Assembly: GCF_015999305.1 (NCBI RefSeq)
Contig: NZ_JAEAGP010000001.1
Coordinates: forward strand, 1,488,001-1,552,000
Length of the DNA: 64,000 nucleotides
From: Erythrobacter sp. YJ-T3-07
GTDB taxonomy: Bacteria; Pseudomonadota; Alphaproteobacteria; Sphingomonadales; Sphingomonadaceae
Direction: 5' to 3'
In this document: positions 1 to 8,335 of the stretch, one piece after another
How the letters are laid out: the number at the start of each line of letters is the position of its first letter
How positions within the stretch are numbered: position 1 is the first letter of the stretch
Translations under genes and position numbers: made by a program
Notes under the pieces: model-generated
What the model saw: only the letters and a program-made list of their open reading frames with translations
Told to the model about the DNA's origin: nothing
Database searches by the model: none

Positions 1-99
1 GCACTGCAATACCTCCTGCCGACCGACGCGGACTGGCTGGAGGAATACGGGCTGGGCCTTCGCTGCGACCGGGGTGGACCGGCGCTTTCCGGGCAGTGA
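1..99 (+). CDS. C-terminal fragment of an unidentified protein
   Basis: The first reading frame is open from base 1 to a TGA at 97-99 and gives 32 residues ending GGPALSGQ. The composition is protein-like, with acidic and aromatic residues such as DADWLEEYG. The stop overlaps the GTG start of the next gene in a GTGA arrangement, which is the local pattern for genuine neighbouring genes. Too little remains to assign a family, and the start lies outside the window. Confidence 0.45.
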   Translation, partial: ALQYLLPTDADWLEEYGLGLRCDRGGPALSGQ

Positions 100-896
100 G
101 CCTCGGCTTCTCCGTCAACGAGCTGTTGCCCCGCGCACGCGGCGGTGGGCAGCTCAAGATGGGGCTGGTCAAGCTGGGCGGGAACGAGTGGCTGCAGTCC
201 CATCCCGACCTTGCCGCGCGTGCGGAAGGTTTTGCGCAATTCCCCGAGGGCATCCAGCTGACGCCCGAGGGTGAGGCGGCGGGGCGCGAGCTTGCCACCG
301 GGCTCGGGGTCTCGGGCGGCCTGGCCGAAGCGGCCCACGCGCATCACGAGGACATGTGCCTGCTGACCCGGGGCGATGACGAGGAGCAGTATCGCCTTGT
401 CGGGGCAGCAGTCGCATGGCCGTCCGACTGGACGCCTGCGGACAAGATGGGGCTTCCCCTGCGTGCGCTGCACGCGCCGATCCAGGGCTATGAGGAACAG
501 CTCGCCAGCGGGGTCGACCGGTTCATGGAAAAGCTGCGGCCCGGCCCGATCTACGGCCGCGCCAACTGGTTCATTGCCGCCACGCCCGACATGCGCTGGG
601 TTGCCGAGCCGCCCGAACTGGCCTTCGCGCATGTGACGCCGGAGAACGCCGGGAGCACGCTGTTTGTGCGCTCCGAACGCCAGACGCTGCGCCGCCTGCC
701 GCGCACGGGCGCGATCCTGTTCACCATCGGCATCTACGTCGCCCCGCTGGGCCAGCTTTCGACCGCCAATGTCGGCAGGCTTGCGGGCGGTCTGACAACC
801 TTGCTCAATGGTGAGGTGGAGCGCAGGGGCGTGGGGGCTTACGCTAGGGCACTTATCGGCTATGCGAAGGCACGAGAAGAGGAGACGGATGCATGA
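96..896 (+). CDS. DUF3445 family (heme-dependent oxidative N-demethylase-like) protein
   Basis: This 266-residue protein resembles the DUF3445 family, whose characterised members are heme-dependent oxidative N-demethylase alpha-type subunits. Recognisable features are the N-terminal LGFSVNELLPRARGG segment, the central LPLRALHAPIQGYEEQL stretch and the C-terminal RTGAILFTIGIYVAPL. No signal peptide or membrane segment is seen, so it is probably cytoplasmic. The GTG start at 96 overlaps the upstream stop (GTGA), and its own end overlaps the following LprI-like gene (ATGA), which suggests translational coupling. The family assignment is from memory of the family pattern. Substrate and activity in this organism are unknown, and no partner demethylase subunit lies next to it. 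Confidence 0.7.
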   Translation: MSLGFSVNELLPRARGGGQLKMGLVKLGGNEWLQSHPDLAARAEGFAQFPEGIQLTPEGEAAGRELATGLGVSGGLAEAAHAHHEDMCLLTRGDDEEQYRLVGAAVAWPSDWTPADKMGLPLRALHAPIQGYEEQLASGVDRFMEKLRPGPIYGRANWFIAATPDMRWVAEPPELAFAHVTPENAGSTLFVRSERQTLRRLPRTGAILFTIGIYVAPLGQLSTANVGRLAGGLTTLLNGEVERRGVGAYARALIGYAKAREEETDA

Positions 897-1279
897 TCCT
901 GACCGCATTGCTGCTGATGCAGGCGAGCGCGCAAGCCGCGCAGCCGCAGGTCGATTGCGAAAACGCGATGACGCAGATGGACATGAACATCTGCGCAGGC
1001 CGCGAATATCAGGCCGCCGACCGCGAACTCAACGCGGTGTGGAAGAAGGCGTCGCAGCGCGCCAAGTCGGTCGACAAGGATGTCGGCGACGGCACCCAGC
1101 ATCGCGAGCTGCTGGCTGCGCAACGCGCGTGGCTGACCTTTCGCGACGCACAATGTTCGTTCGAGGCGAACCAGTATCGCGGCGGTTCGATCATGCCGCT
1201 GATCCGGTCGACCTGCCTCACCGCGCTGACCGAGGCGCGCACCAAGCAACTACGTGAATATCTGGAGTTTCCGGGCTAG
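893..1279 (+). CDS. LprI-like (DUF1311) secreted protein
   Basis: This 128-residue protein has an N-terminal hydrophobic signal peptide (about residues 1-17, MILTALLLMQASAQAA). It is followed by a DUF1311/LprI domain with conserved cysteines in VDCENAMTQMDMNICAG and later DAQCSFEANQ and STCLTALTEART. LprI-type domains are found in periplasmic or surface proteins, some of which inhibit lysozyme. Here the role can only be inferred as periplasmic, possibly protective. The ATG overlaps the end of the DUF3445 gene by four bases, and the TAG stop overlaps the GTG of pccA by one base. It therefore sits inside a tightly packed operon although it is functionally unlike its neighbours. Confidence 0.75.
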   Translation: MILTALLLMQASAQAAQPQVDCENAMTQMDMNICAGREYQAADRELNAVWKKASQRAKSVDKDVGDGTQHRELLAAQRAWLTFRDAQCSFEANQYRGGSIMPLIRSTCLTALTEARTKQLREYLEFPG

Positions 1280-3315
1280 TGTTTTCCAAGATCCTGATTG
1301 CCAACCGCGGTGAGATTGCCTGCCGCGTGATCCAGACGTGCAAGCGGATGGGGATCGCCACCGTGGCGGTCTATTCCGATGCAGATGCGCGCGCGCCCTT
1401 CGTGAAGATGGCGGATGAGGCGGTGCATATCGGTGCCGCTCCCGCTGCCGAATCCTACCTGCTGGCGGACAAGATCATCGAGGCATGCAAGCAGACCGGG
1501 GCCGAAGCGGTCCATCCGGGCTACGGCTTCCTGTCCGAACGCGCGAGCTTCGTCGAAGCGCTCGACAAGGAAGGCATCGTCTTCATCGGGCCGCCGGCCA
1601 AAGCGATCGCCGCGATGGGCGACAAGATCGAATCGAAGAAGCTGGCGAAGGAAGCGGGCGTCAACGTCGTCCCGGGCTCCAAGGACGCGATCGATACGAC
1701 CGAGGAAGCGCTGAAGGTCTCCAACGAGATCGGCTATCCGGTGATGATGAAGGCGTCGGCAGGCGGCGGCGGCAAGGGCATGCGCCTCGCCTGGAACGAC
1801 ACAGATGTCGAAGAAGGCTTCGAGGCGACCAAGCGCGAAGGGCTCAATTCCTTCGGCGACGACCGCGTGTTTATCGAGAAATTCATCGAAGACCCGCGCC
1901 ACATCGAAATCCAGATCCTCGCCGACCGGCAGGGCAACACGCTCTACCTGAACGAGCGTGAGTGCTCCATCCAGCGCCGCCACCAGAAGGTGGTCGAGGA
2001 AGCGCCGTCGCCCTTCGTCACGCCCGAAATGCGTAAAGCAATGGGCGAGCAGGCGGTCGCGCTGTCGCAGGCGGTCGGGTATTTCTCCGCCGGGACGGTC
2101 GAGCTGATCGTCAGCGGCGCGGACAAGACGGGGGAGAGCTTCTACTTCCTCGAAATGAACACCCGCCTGCAAGTCGAACACCCAGTGACTGAGGCGATCA
2201 CCGGCGTCGATCTGGTCGAATGGATGATCCGCGTGGCAGCGGGCGAACAGCTTCCCTTCAAGCAGGACGATATCAAAATTGACGGCTGGTCGATCGAAAC
2301 GCGCGTCTATGCCGAAGACCCCTATCGCAACTTCCTGCCGAGCATCGGGCGGCTGGTCCGTTACGAACCGCCGGTGCCGGGCTGGACGGGTGCAAGCGGC
2401 CCCGCCGGGCGGCGCGGGCATGAGATGGGCGGCGGCGGCATCCGTGTGGATGACGGCGTGTTCGAAGGCGGCGAAGTCTCGATCTTCTACGACCCGATGA
2501 TCGCCAAGCTGATCACCTGGGGCCCGACCCGCGATGCCGCGGCGGACCTGCAGGTCGAAGCGCTCGATGCGTTCCGCGTCGAAGGGCCGGGGCACAATAT
2601 CGACTTCCTGTCCGCCATCATGCAGCACCCGCGCTTCCGCTCGGGCGAGCTGACCACCGGCTTCATTGCCGAGGAATATCCCGAAGGCTTCCAGGGCGCG
2701 GCGGTGGACGAGCCGAGGCTGAAGCTGGTCGCGGCGCTGATCGCCGGGGCCCAATGCTCGGTCATGGCGCACGAAGGCCAGATCTCGGGCCGCCTCGATG
2801 GCGCGCCCAAGGTGCCGTCCGACTGGGTGGTGAAGATCGACGGGCGCCAGTTCGACGTCGTTCTGGGCGAAGGCGGGGCCACGGTCGATGGCGAGTGGAT
2901 TACCGGCACGACCGACTGGCAGCCGGGCATGGTACTCGCCGCGGCCAACGGCAATGGCGAGAACCTGGCGATCCAGCTGCGCCGTGAAAGCAGCGCGATC
3001 TGGGCACTGACCACGCGCGGCAAGACGCACAAGGGCCTTGCGGTCCCCGCACGGCTCGCCCCGCTGCTCGATCACATGATCGAGAAGGAGCCGCCCGATC
3101 TTTCCAAGATGCTGATCTGCCCGATGCCCGGCCTGCTGGTGAAGCTGCACGTGGCCGAGGGTGACGAGGTCCAGCCGGGCCAGCCGCTCGCGACGGTCGA
3201 GGCGATGAAGATGGAAAACATCCTGCGCGCCGAAAAGGAAGGCACGATCTCCTCCATCAACGCCGCCGAGGGTGACAGCCTCGCGGTGGACGAGGTGATC
3301 CTCGAGCTGGAATAG
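1279..3315 (+). CDS. pccA: propionyl/acetyl-CoA carboxylase alpha subunit (biotin carboxylase + BCCP)
   Basis: This 678-residue biotin-dependent carboxylase subunit starts at a GTG. The N-terminus, FSKILIANRGEIACRVIQTC, is the classic biotin carboxylase start. An ATP-grasp region follows (glycine-rich KASAGGGGKGMRLAW near residue 160), then EMNTRLQVEHPVTE, and a C-terminal biotinyl domain with the EAMKM motif whose lysine is about residue 644. It carboxylates biotin and passes the carboxyl group to a separate beta subunit, most likely for propionyl-CoA in the methylmalonyl-CoA route. The pccB partner is not in this window. A glycine-rich insert (near residues 375-390) is present. Start and stop both overlap neighbours by one base. 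Acetyl- or methylcrotonyl-CoA specificity cannot be fully excluded. Confidence 0.9.
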   Translation: MFSKILIANRGEIACRVIQTCKRMGIATVAVYSDADARAPFVKMADEAVHIGAAPAAESYLLADKIIEACKQTGAEAVHPGYGFLSERASFVEALDKEGIVFIGPPAKAIAAMGDKIESKKLAKEAGVNVVPGSKDAIDTTEEALKVSNEIGYPVMMKASAGGGGKGMRLAWNDTDVEEGFEATKREGLNSFGDDRVFIEKFIEDPRHIEIQILADRQGNTLYLNERECSIQRRHQKVVEEAPSPFVTPEMRKAMGEQAVALSQAVGYFSAGTVELIVSGADKTGESFYFLEMNTRLQVEHPVTEAITGVDLVEWMIRVAAGEQLPFKQDDIKIDGWSIETRVYAEDPYRNFLPSIGRLVRYEPPVPGWTGASGPAGRRGHEMGGGGIRVDDGVFEGGEVSIFYDPMIAKLITWGPTRDAAADLQVEALDAFRVEGPGHNIDFLSAIMQHPRFRSGELTTGFIAEEYPEGFQGAAVDEPRLKLVAALIAGAQCSVMAHEGQISGRLDGAPKVPSDWVVKIDGRQFDVVLGEGGATVDGEWITGTTDWQPGMVLAAANGNGENLAIQLRRESSAIWALTTRGKTHKGLAVPARLAPLLDHMIEKEPPDLSKMLICPMPGLLVKLHVAEGDEVQPGQPLATVEAMKMENILRAEKEGTISSINAAEGDSLAVDEVILELE

Positions 3316-3686
3316 TGCACCTCTCGCATGAACCCGATGCGCCTGCGGGGGAGCAGATTGCGTTTGACGATTTCCTGAAGATCGATATCCGCATCGGCAC
3401 GGTGGTCGCGGCGCATGAATTTCCCGAGGCGCGCAAGCCTGCCTACCGGCTCGAGATCGACTTCGGGCCGGCGATCGGCGTGAAGAAGACTAGCGCGCAG
3501 ATCACCGCGAACTACGCGCGCGAAGAACTGGTCGGGCGGCAGGTCGCGGCGGTGGTCAACTTCCCGCCGCGCCAGATCGGACCAGTCATGTCCGAAGTGC
3601 TGACGCTGGGCTTCGCGGACGAGGCGGGCGAGGTCGTGCTGTTCTCGCCCGACAAGCCGGTGCCCGACGGATCGCGGCTGTTTTAG
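3315..3686 (+). CDS. csaA: CsaA-type tRNA-binding protein/chaperone
   Basis: This 123-residue OB-fold protein has the order expected of CsaA: FDDFLKIDIRIGTVVAAHEF, EARKPAYRLEIDFG, KKTSAQITANY, and the end NFPPRQIGPVMSEVLTLGF. CsaA proteins bind tRNA and are described as export-related chaperones in Bacillus. They resemble the C-terminal tRNA-binding domain of methionyl-tRNA synthetase. The GTG start overlaps the pccA TAG by one base, so it is probably translated from the same transcript. It is about 13 residues longer than typical CsaA because of an N-terminal extension. An internal start is possible but there is no better ribosome binding site. Confidence 0.85.
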   Translation: MHLSHEPDAPAGEQIAFDDFLKIDIRIGTVVAAHEFPEARKPAYRLEIDFGPAIGVKKTSAQITANYAREELVGRQVAAVVNFPPRQIGPVMSEVLTLGFADEAGEVVLFSPDKPVPDGSRLF

Positions 3687-3707
3687 GCGGCTTCCATGCC
3701 GTGCGCC

Positions 3708-4832
3708 TCAATGCGCCTGTAGCTGCTCGTCCATGAAGGCGGCCACGTCCGCCAGCTCTACATCGCGCGCGACATAGGCCTCTCCGAGAGCGCGCAGCAG
3801 GATGAAGGGGACGGTGCCGCCGCCCGCCTTCTTGTCGTGGCGCATGTGATCGGCCAGCACCGTACCGTCACAGTCGAGCCCCAGCGCGGAAATCTCGGTC
3901 CGCAAGCCTGCACGGGCCAGAGCATCGGTCACATTTTCCGCGTCGGCCAGCGAGATCAGATCGCGACGGGCGGAGAAGCGCGCCGCGAGCACCAAGCCGA
4001 GCGCCACCGCCTCGCCATGCAGAAGTCTGTCGCCGAAGCCCGTCTCCGCTTCCAGCGCGTGGCCGAAGGTGTGGCCGAGGTTCAGGAGCGCGCGGGCGTC
4101 TCTCGTCTCGCGCTCATCCTCCGCGACGATCCGCGCCTTCATGCCGACGCAATGCGCGATTGTCGCTTCCAGCACGGCATTGTCGCAGGCGAGGATCGCG
4201 GCGCTGTCCTTATCGACGCGCGCGAAGAATTCCGCATCGCCCAGCAGGCCGTACTTGAACACTTCCGCCAGTCCGGCGCGCAGTTCGCGCTGGGGGAGGG
4301 TGGCGAGGCAGCCGGTGTCGGCCAGCACGAGCGAGGGCTGGTGGAACGCGCCGATCAGGTTCTTGCCCGCGCTGGCATTGATCGCGGTCTTGCCGCCGAC
4401 GCTCGAATCGACCTGCGCCAGCAGCGTGGTCGGCAATTGCACGAAGCCGCAGCCGCGCTTCAGAATCGCGCAGGCGAATCCGACCAGATCGCCGACCACC
4501 CCGCCGCCCAGTGCGAAGACATGATCGGACCGGGTGACGCCGCGCGCCAGCAGCCAGTCGGTCAGCCGCTCCAGCTCGGCCCAGCTTTTCGAGCCCTCGC
4601 CCGGGGTGACCTCGTACCAGTCGATCTCCAGTCCCACCCATGACAGGGACTGCTCAAGGGTTTCGGCAAACAACGCCCGCGCGTTGCTGTCCGCGACGAA
4701 GGGCACGCTTCGCTCGTCGGCGCTGTAGCGCTCGAGGAAGGGGCGGACCTGACCGGCGAAATTGTCGAACAGGTCGCGGCCAACCCGTACCTCGTAGCTA
4801 CGCCCTGCCAGCGCGACATTTACGACAGCCAC
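3708..4832 (-). CDS. aroB: 3-dehydroquinate synthase
   Basis: Shikimate pathway enzyme converting DAHP to 3-dehydroquinate in the cytoplasm. The 374-residue length is typical. Visible signatures are the NAD-binding EGSKSWAELERL and GGGVVGDLVGFACAILKRG segments, TTLLAQVDSSVGGKTAIN, and the metal/substrate region NLGHTFGHALEAETG followed by LLHGEAVALG, which contains the zinc-ligand histidines. It starts at GTG (4832), and the start lies inside the end of aroK with a 13-base overlap, so the two genes are almost certainly co-transcribed and coupled. Confidence 0.96.
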   Translation of the reverse strand: MAVVNVALAGRSYEVRVGRDLFDNFAGQVRPFLERYSADERSVPFVADSNARALFAETLEQSLSWVGLEIDWYEVTPGEGSKSWAELERLTDWLLARGVTRSDHVFALGGGVVGDLVGFACAILKRGCGFVQLPTTLLAQVDSSVGGKTAINASAGKNLIGAFHQPSLVLADTGCLATLPQRELRAGLAEVFKYGLLGDAEFFARVDKDSAAILACDNAVLEATIAHCVGMKARIVAEDERETRDARALLNLGHTFGHALEAETGFGDRLLHGEAVALGLVLAARFSARRDLISLADAENVTDALARAGLRTEISALGLDCDGTVLADHMRHDKKAGGGTVPFILLRALGEAYVARDVELADVAAFMDEQLQAH

Positions 4833-5392
4833 TTTTCAAGCTCCTCGATAATCGTCCACGCGGTGCGGGTGTGCGGTCCTTGCTGGCCCTCGACGCGGAT
4901 CTGCGCCTGCGCATAATGCGGGGCGCGTTCGGCCAGCAAGCGTTTGAGGATCGCCTCGGGATCGCCATCGCGCAGCAGCGGGCGCGTGTTGCGGCGTCCG
5001 GTCCGCTCGACCAGCGTGGCGATGTCGCAATCGATCCACACCGCGACCGCCTTTTCCAGCACCAGCGCGCGCGTTTCCGGATTGACGAAAGCCCCGCCGC
5101 CGGTCGCGATCACGCCGTGCCCTTCCTCGATCAGGCGGGCGATCACCCGGCGCTCTCCATCGCGGAAGTAGCCTTCGCCGAATTCGCTGAAGATCTCTGC
5201 GATGGAAAGCCGGGCGGCATCCTCGATCGCGTCGTCCGCATCGACGAAATTGCATTCCAGCAGGGTCGCCAGCCGCCGGCCCACGGTCGATTTGCCCGCG
5301 CCCATCAGCCCCACCAGGGTGATCGGCCGGTCGAGGCGTTCCTTAAGCGCGCGGAGCCGCGCCCGGTCGGCAGGGGAAGGCACTCGGTCCAT
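4820..5392 (-). CDS. aroK: shikimate kinase
   Basis: Phosphorylates shikimate at the 3-hydroxyl using ATP. The chosen ATG at 5392 gives 190 residues. Upstream in-frame sequence exists but is not protein-like. The Walker A motif GLMGAGKST is at residues 28-36, followed by the shikimate-binding VDADDAIE, RDGERRV and ATGGGAFV motifs and the lid segment RNTRPLL. The gene precedes and overlaps aroB, the usual aroKB order in alphaproteobacteria, and is divergent from the small membrane protein gene at 5423 with only 30 bases between the start codons. Confidence 0.95.
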   Translation of the reverse strand: MDRVPSPADRARLRALKERLDRPITLVGLMGAGKSTVGRRLATLLECNFVDADDAIEDAARLSIAEIFSEFGEGYFRDGERRVIARLIEEGHGVIATGGGAFVNPETRALVLEKAVAVWIDCDIATLVERTGRRNTRPLLRDGDPEAILKRLLAERAPHYAQAQIRVEGQQGPHTRTAWTIIEELEKWLS

Positions 5393-5422
5393 TGCCCGGT
5401 GGCGTAGAGATGGGCTAGGGCG

Positions 5423-5599
5423 ATGGCAACAAAGGGTATCGGACGCGTGCAGATAGACATTTCGCAGACCGCACGGCGGCGTATCGGCGTGGGTGCGCTG
5501 GCGATCATCGCGATTCTCGCCTGGGCCTGGTGGGATGGCGGCGAACAGCCGATGCGACCGATCACGCAAACCATAGAACTGCCGGGGACCGCCCAATGA
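5423..5599 (+). CDS. 58-aa single-span membrane protein, unknown function
   Basis: A small gene from ATG 5423 to TGA 5597-5599. The peptide has a basic N-terminal part (TARRRIG near residues 16-22), a single hydrophobic span (about residues 22-37, GVGALAIIAILAWAWW), then a short polar tail (DGGEQPMRPITQTIELPG). Its TGA overlaps the ATG of the downstream exported-protein gene (ATGA), which strongly supports translation. It lies between aroK and xerD and faces away from aroK. The topology is likely N-in with the tail in the periplasm. I recognise no family. Confidence 0.65.
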   Translation: MATKGIGRVQIDISQTARRRIGVGALAIIAILAWAWWDGGEQPMRPITQTIELPGTAQ

Positions 5600-7419
5600 T
5601 GCTGCAACGCAAGGCTGCCTTGCTGGCTGGCGCGGGCCTGCTCGTGCTCGCGGCACCGATCGCACTGGTCGCAGCCAATCCGGCAGCGGTGGTTGCGCCC
5701 GTCGCGCCCGCTCCCGCACCCAGTGCGGCACCCGCACCGGCAGAAACCGCTGCGCCTGCGGGGGAACCGGCGAGTGAGGGAGCAGCGCCGAGCGAAGAGC
5801 AATCTTCGAGCAGCTCCAGCAGCAACCGCCTGCCCACGCTGGAAGAGCTCGAAGCGTTGGACACCGACGAACTGGACGAGCTGTTCGGCCTCAGGCCCAC
5901 CTACGACATCCCGAACGCGCAGCGCCGCGCGACGACGCGGGTCGGCATTCTGGCCGAGGACGAGGGCGGTCTGCCTGCGACCTCGCTGGCGCGACAACCG
6001 CAATCGATCGTCCGCGCCGCGCTGACCGGGACGCAGGGGCGGCTCGTCTCGCGCTGGGGCCATATCGCGCTGCGACGCGCGCTCGCCAGCCGTCTGGCAT
6101 CGCCGGAAGGCATGAGCGGGGTCGAATTCGCCGGCTTGCGTGCCCAGCTGCTCAACCGGATGGGCGAGTTCGGCGTGGCCCGCGCGATCGCGCAGGATGT
6201 CGATGTCGATGTGTGGAACGCGCGCCTCTCCAACGCCGCGATCGACGCCTATATCGCGACCGGCGATATCGTGGGGGCGTGTCCGCTGACCATGCTGCGC
6301 GCGGGATATCGCGACGATGTCGAGTGGCAGATGCTGCGCTCCATCTGCAGCGCCTATGCCGGCGAAGCAGCGCGGGCGCGCAACAATCTGCTACGGCTGC
6401 GCGATCGCCAGAGCGGCGAAGATGGCAACGTGATCGACGTGCTGCTGGCGCAGCGCTTCGCCGGTGCGGCGGGGCTGGGCAACAGCGCGGTCACGATCGA
6501 ATGGGACGATGTCGATGAGCTGACCCCGTGGCGTTACGGCCTCGCCGCCGCGCTGGGTATCGACATCCCCGACCGTCTGATCGACGATGCCGGACCCTAT
6601 TATCAGCGCGTCTCCGCCTCGCTTCCCGCACTGCCGCTGTCGCAGCGGGTCGAGGGTGTACGGCGCGCCGCGCGTGAGGGAATCTTCTCCTCCGCCGCGA
6701 TGATCGATGTCTATGCGCAGGGCTATGCCGCCAGCCGCGACGAGGGTCCGCTGGGCACCGATGCGGCGCTGCTGCGCGCGGCCTATGTCGACCCCGATCC
6801 GGCGGCGCGGGTGGCCGCGATCCGCACCCTGTGGGGCGATGCCGAGACGATTCCCTACGACCGGCAAGTGCTGACCGCCTATGCCGCCGCGCGCATCCCT
6901 GCGAACGATGGTTTCGCCGCCGACGCCGGGCCGCTGATCGCCTCGATGCTGACCGCCGGGCTCGATCGCGATGCCGCGCGCTGGCGCGAGATCGTCGATG
7001 AAGGCGATGCGGGCTGGGGCCTGCTTGCAGTCGGCCTGCCGGGCAATAGCGGGCAGGTTTCCAGCGGCGAAATCGATTCCTATCGCGACAATGATGCGAC
7101 CACGGGCACGCGGCGCACGCGAATGCTGGTTGCCGGGCTCGCCGGGCTGGGCCGGATCTCGGACGGAACGCGCAATGCGTGGAACCGCGATCTGGACCTG
7201 GAGCTGGGCCGCGAAACCCGCTGGAGCGCGCTGATCGACCGTGCGGGCGAGGTGCGCAATGCCGCGCTCGTCACCATGCTGATGGGCGTGGGGATGCAGG
7301 GCGACGACTGGAGCCGGATGACCCCGCGCCACCTCTATCACATCGTCTCCGCACTGCGCCGCAGCGGGATGGAAGCCGAAGCGCGGATGATCGCGGCGGA
7401 GGCGCTTGCGCGTACCTGA
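5596..7419 (+). CDS. large exported protein of unknown function
   Basis: About 607 residues from ATG 5596; a second ATG at 5599 is equally possible. An N-terminal signal peptide or anchor (LLAGAGLLVLAAPIALVAA) is followed by an Ala/Pro-rich linker and a serine run (about residues 30-80). A long helical body follows in which RAALTG, ALRRALASRL and RRAAREG suggest an alpha-helical repeat fold, possibly TPR-like. Proteins like this commonly sit just upstream of xerD in sphingomonads as conserved hypotheticals (from memory). It is coupled to the 58-aa membrane protein by ATGA, which suggests the two work together at the inner membrane or in the periplasm. No catalytic motif is recognised. Confidence 0.75.
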   Translation: MMLQRKAALLAGAGLLVLAAPIALVAANPAAVVAPVAPAPAPSAAPAPAETAAPAGEPASEGAAPSEEQSSSSSSSNRLPTLEELEALDTDELDELFGLRPTYDIPNAQRRATTRVGILAEDEGGLPATSLARQPQSIVRAALTGTQGRLVSRWGHIALRRALASRLASPEGMSGVEFAGLRAQLLNRMGEFGVARAIAQDVDVDVWNARLSNAAIDAYIATGDIVGACPLTMLRAGYRDDVEWQMLRSICSAYAGEAARARNNLLRLRDRQSGEDGNVIDVLLAQRFAGAAGLGNSAVTIEWDDVDELTPWRYGLAAALGIDIPDRLIDDAGPYYQRVSASLPALPLSQRVEGVRRAAREGIFSSAAMIDVYAQGYAASRDEGPLGTDAALLRAAYVDPDPAARVAAIRTLWGDAETIPYDRQVLTAYAAARIPANDGFAADAGPLIASMLTAGLDRDAARWREIVDEGDAGWGLLAVGLPGNSGQVSSGEIDSYRDNDATTGTRRTRMLVAGLAGLGRISDGTRNAWNRDLDLELGRETRWSALIDRAGEVRNAALVTMLMGVGMQGDDWSRMTPRHLYHIVSALRRSGMEAEARMIAAEALART

Positions 7420-7420
7420 C

Positions 7421-8335
7421 ATGGGCGCGCGGGCGATAGAGGATTTCCTTGCCGCACTGGCGGTCGATCGCGGGGCGGCGGCCAACACGCTGGCCGCCTA
7501 TCGCCGCGATCTGGAAGGCGCGGCGGGGATCGTCGGCCCGCTGGAAGATGCCACCCGTACCGACCTTGCCAGACTGGGCGCGGCCTGGGCCGATCTCGCG
7601 CCCGCGACCGTCGCGCGCAAAGCCTCGGCGCTGCGACAGTTCTTCGGCTTTCTGGAAGACGAGGGGCTGCGCAGCGACAACCCTTCCGCCGCGCTGCCGA
7701 GCCCGACGAAGCGCCGCTCACTCCCCAAAATCCTCGACCACACGCAGGTCGAGGCGCTTTTCGCTCAGGCCGAGCGCGAGGCGGAGGAGGGCGATCCCGC
7801 CCCGCTGCGCCTGCTGGCGATGATCGAGCTGCTCTATGGATCGGGCCTGCGCGCGAGCGAGCTGGTCACCCTGCCGCTCTCCGCGGTGCCGCGCGATGCG
7901 CCTTTTTTGACCATCACCGGCAAGGGCGGGAAGGAACGGCTGGTGCCGCTGGGCACGCGCGCGCGCGCGGTGCTGTCGCGCTGGCTGGCGGTGCGCCCCG
8001 AAGGCTCGCCCTGGCTGTTCCCTTCGCGCGGCAAGCACCTCACCCGCATCCGCCTGTATCAATTGCTCAAGGCGCTTGCCGAGCGGTCGGGAATCGATCC
8101 GGCGAAGATCAGCCCGCACGTGCTGCGCCATGCCTTTGCCACCCACCTGCTGGAAGGCGGGGCGGATTTGCGCGCCTTGCAGACGTTGCTGGGCCATGCG
8201 GACATCGCGACCACGCAGATTTACACCCATGTCGAATCCGCCCGGCTGGTCGCTCTGGTGAACGAAAGGCACCCGCTTGCCGATCAAGGGCGCTTGCGCG
8301 GCGGGCGACAGGGGGATAGCAGCCGCGAATGCTGA
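7421..8335 (+). CDS. xerD: site-specific tyrosine recombinase XerD
   Basis: Resolves chromosome dimers at dif together with XerC. With the ATG at 7421 (just after the preceding stop) the protein has 304 residues. The N-terminal SAM-like core-binding domain covers about residues 1-95. The catalytic domain shows R144 (GSGLRASEL), K168 (TGKGGKERL), H233 and R236 (SPHVLRHAFATHLL), H259 (LLGHADI) and the nucleophile Y268 (IYTHV). The complete catalytic set indicates an active enzyme. A TTG at 7406 would add five residues but lies inside the upstream gene. The 3' end overlaps accA by seven bases. Its place next to accA supports XerD over XerC. Confidence 0.93.
   Translation: MGARAIEDFLAALAVDRGAAANTLAAYRRDLEGAAGIVGPLEDATRTDLARLGAAWADLAPATVARKASALRQFFGFLEDEGLRSDNPSAALPSPTKRRSLPKILDHTQVEALFAQAEREAEEGDPAPLRLLAMIELLYGSGLRASELVTLPLSAVPRDAPFLTITGKGGKERLVPLGTRARAVLSRWLAVRPEGSPWLFPSRGKHLTRIRLYQLLKALAERSGIDPAKISPHVLRHAFATHLLEGGADLRALQTLLGHADIATTQIYTHVESARLVALVNERHPLADQGRLRGGRQGDSSREC

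Noticed and set aside
1276..3150. Long antisense frame across pccA
   Set aside because: Same codon-bias artefact; no start signal, no recognisable domains.
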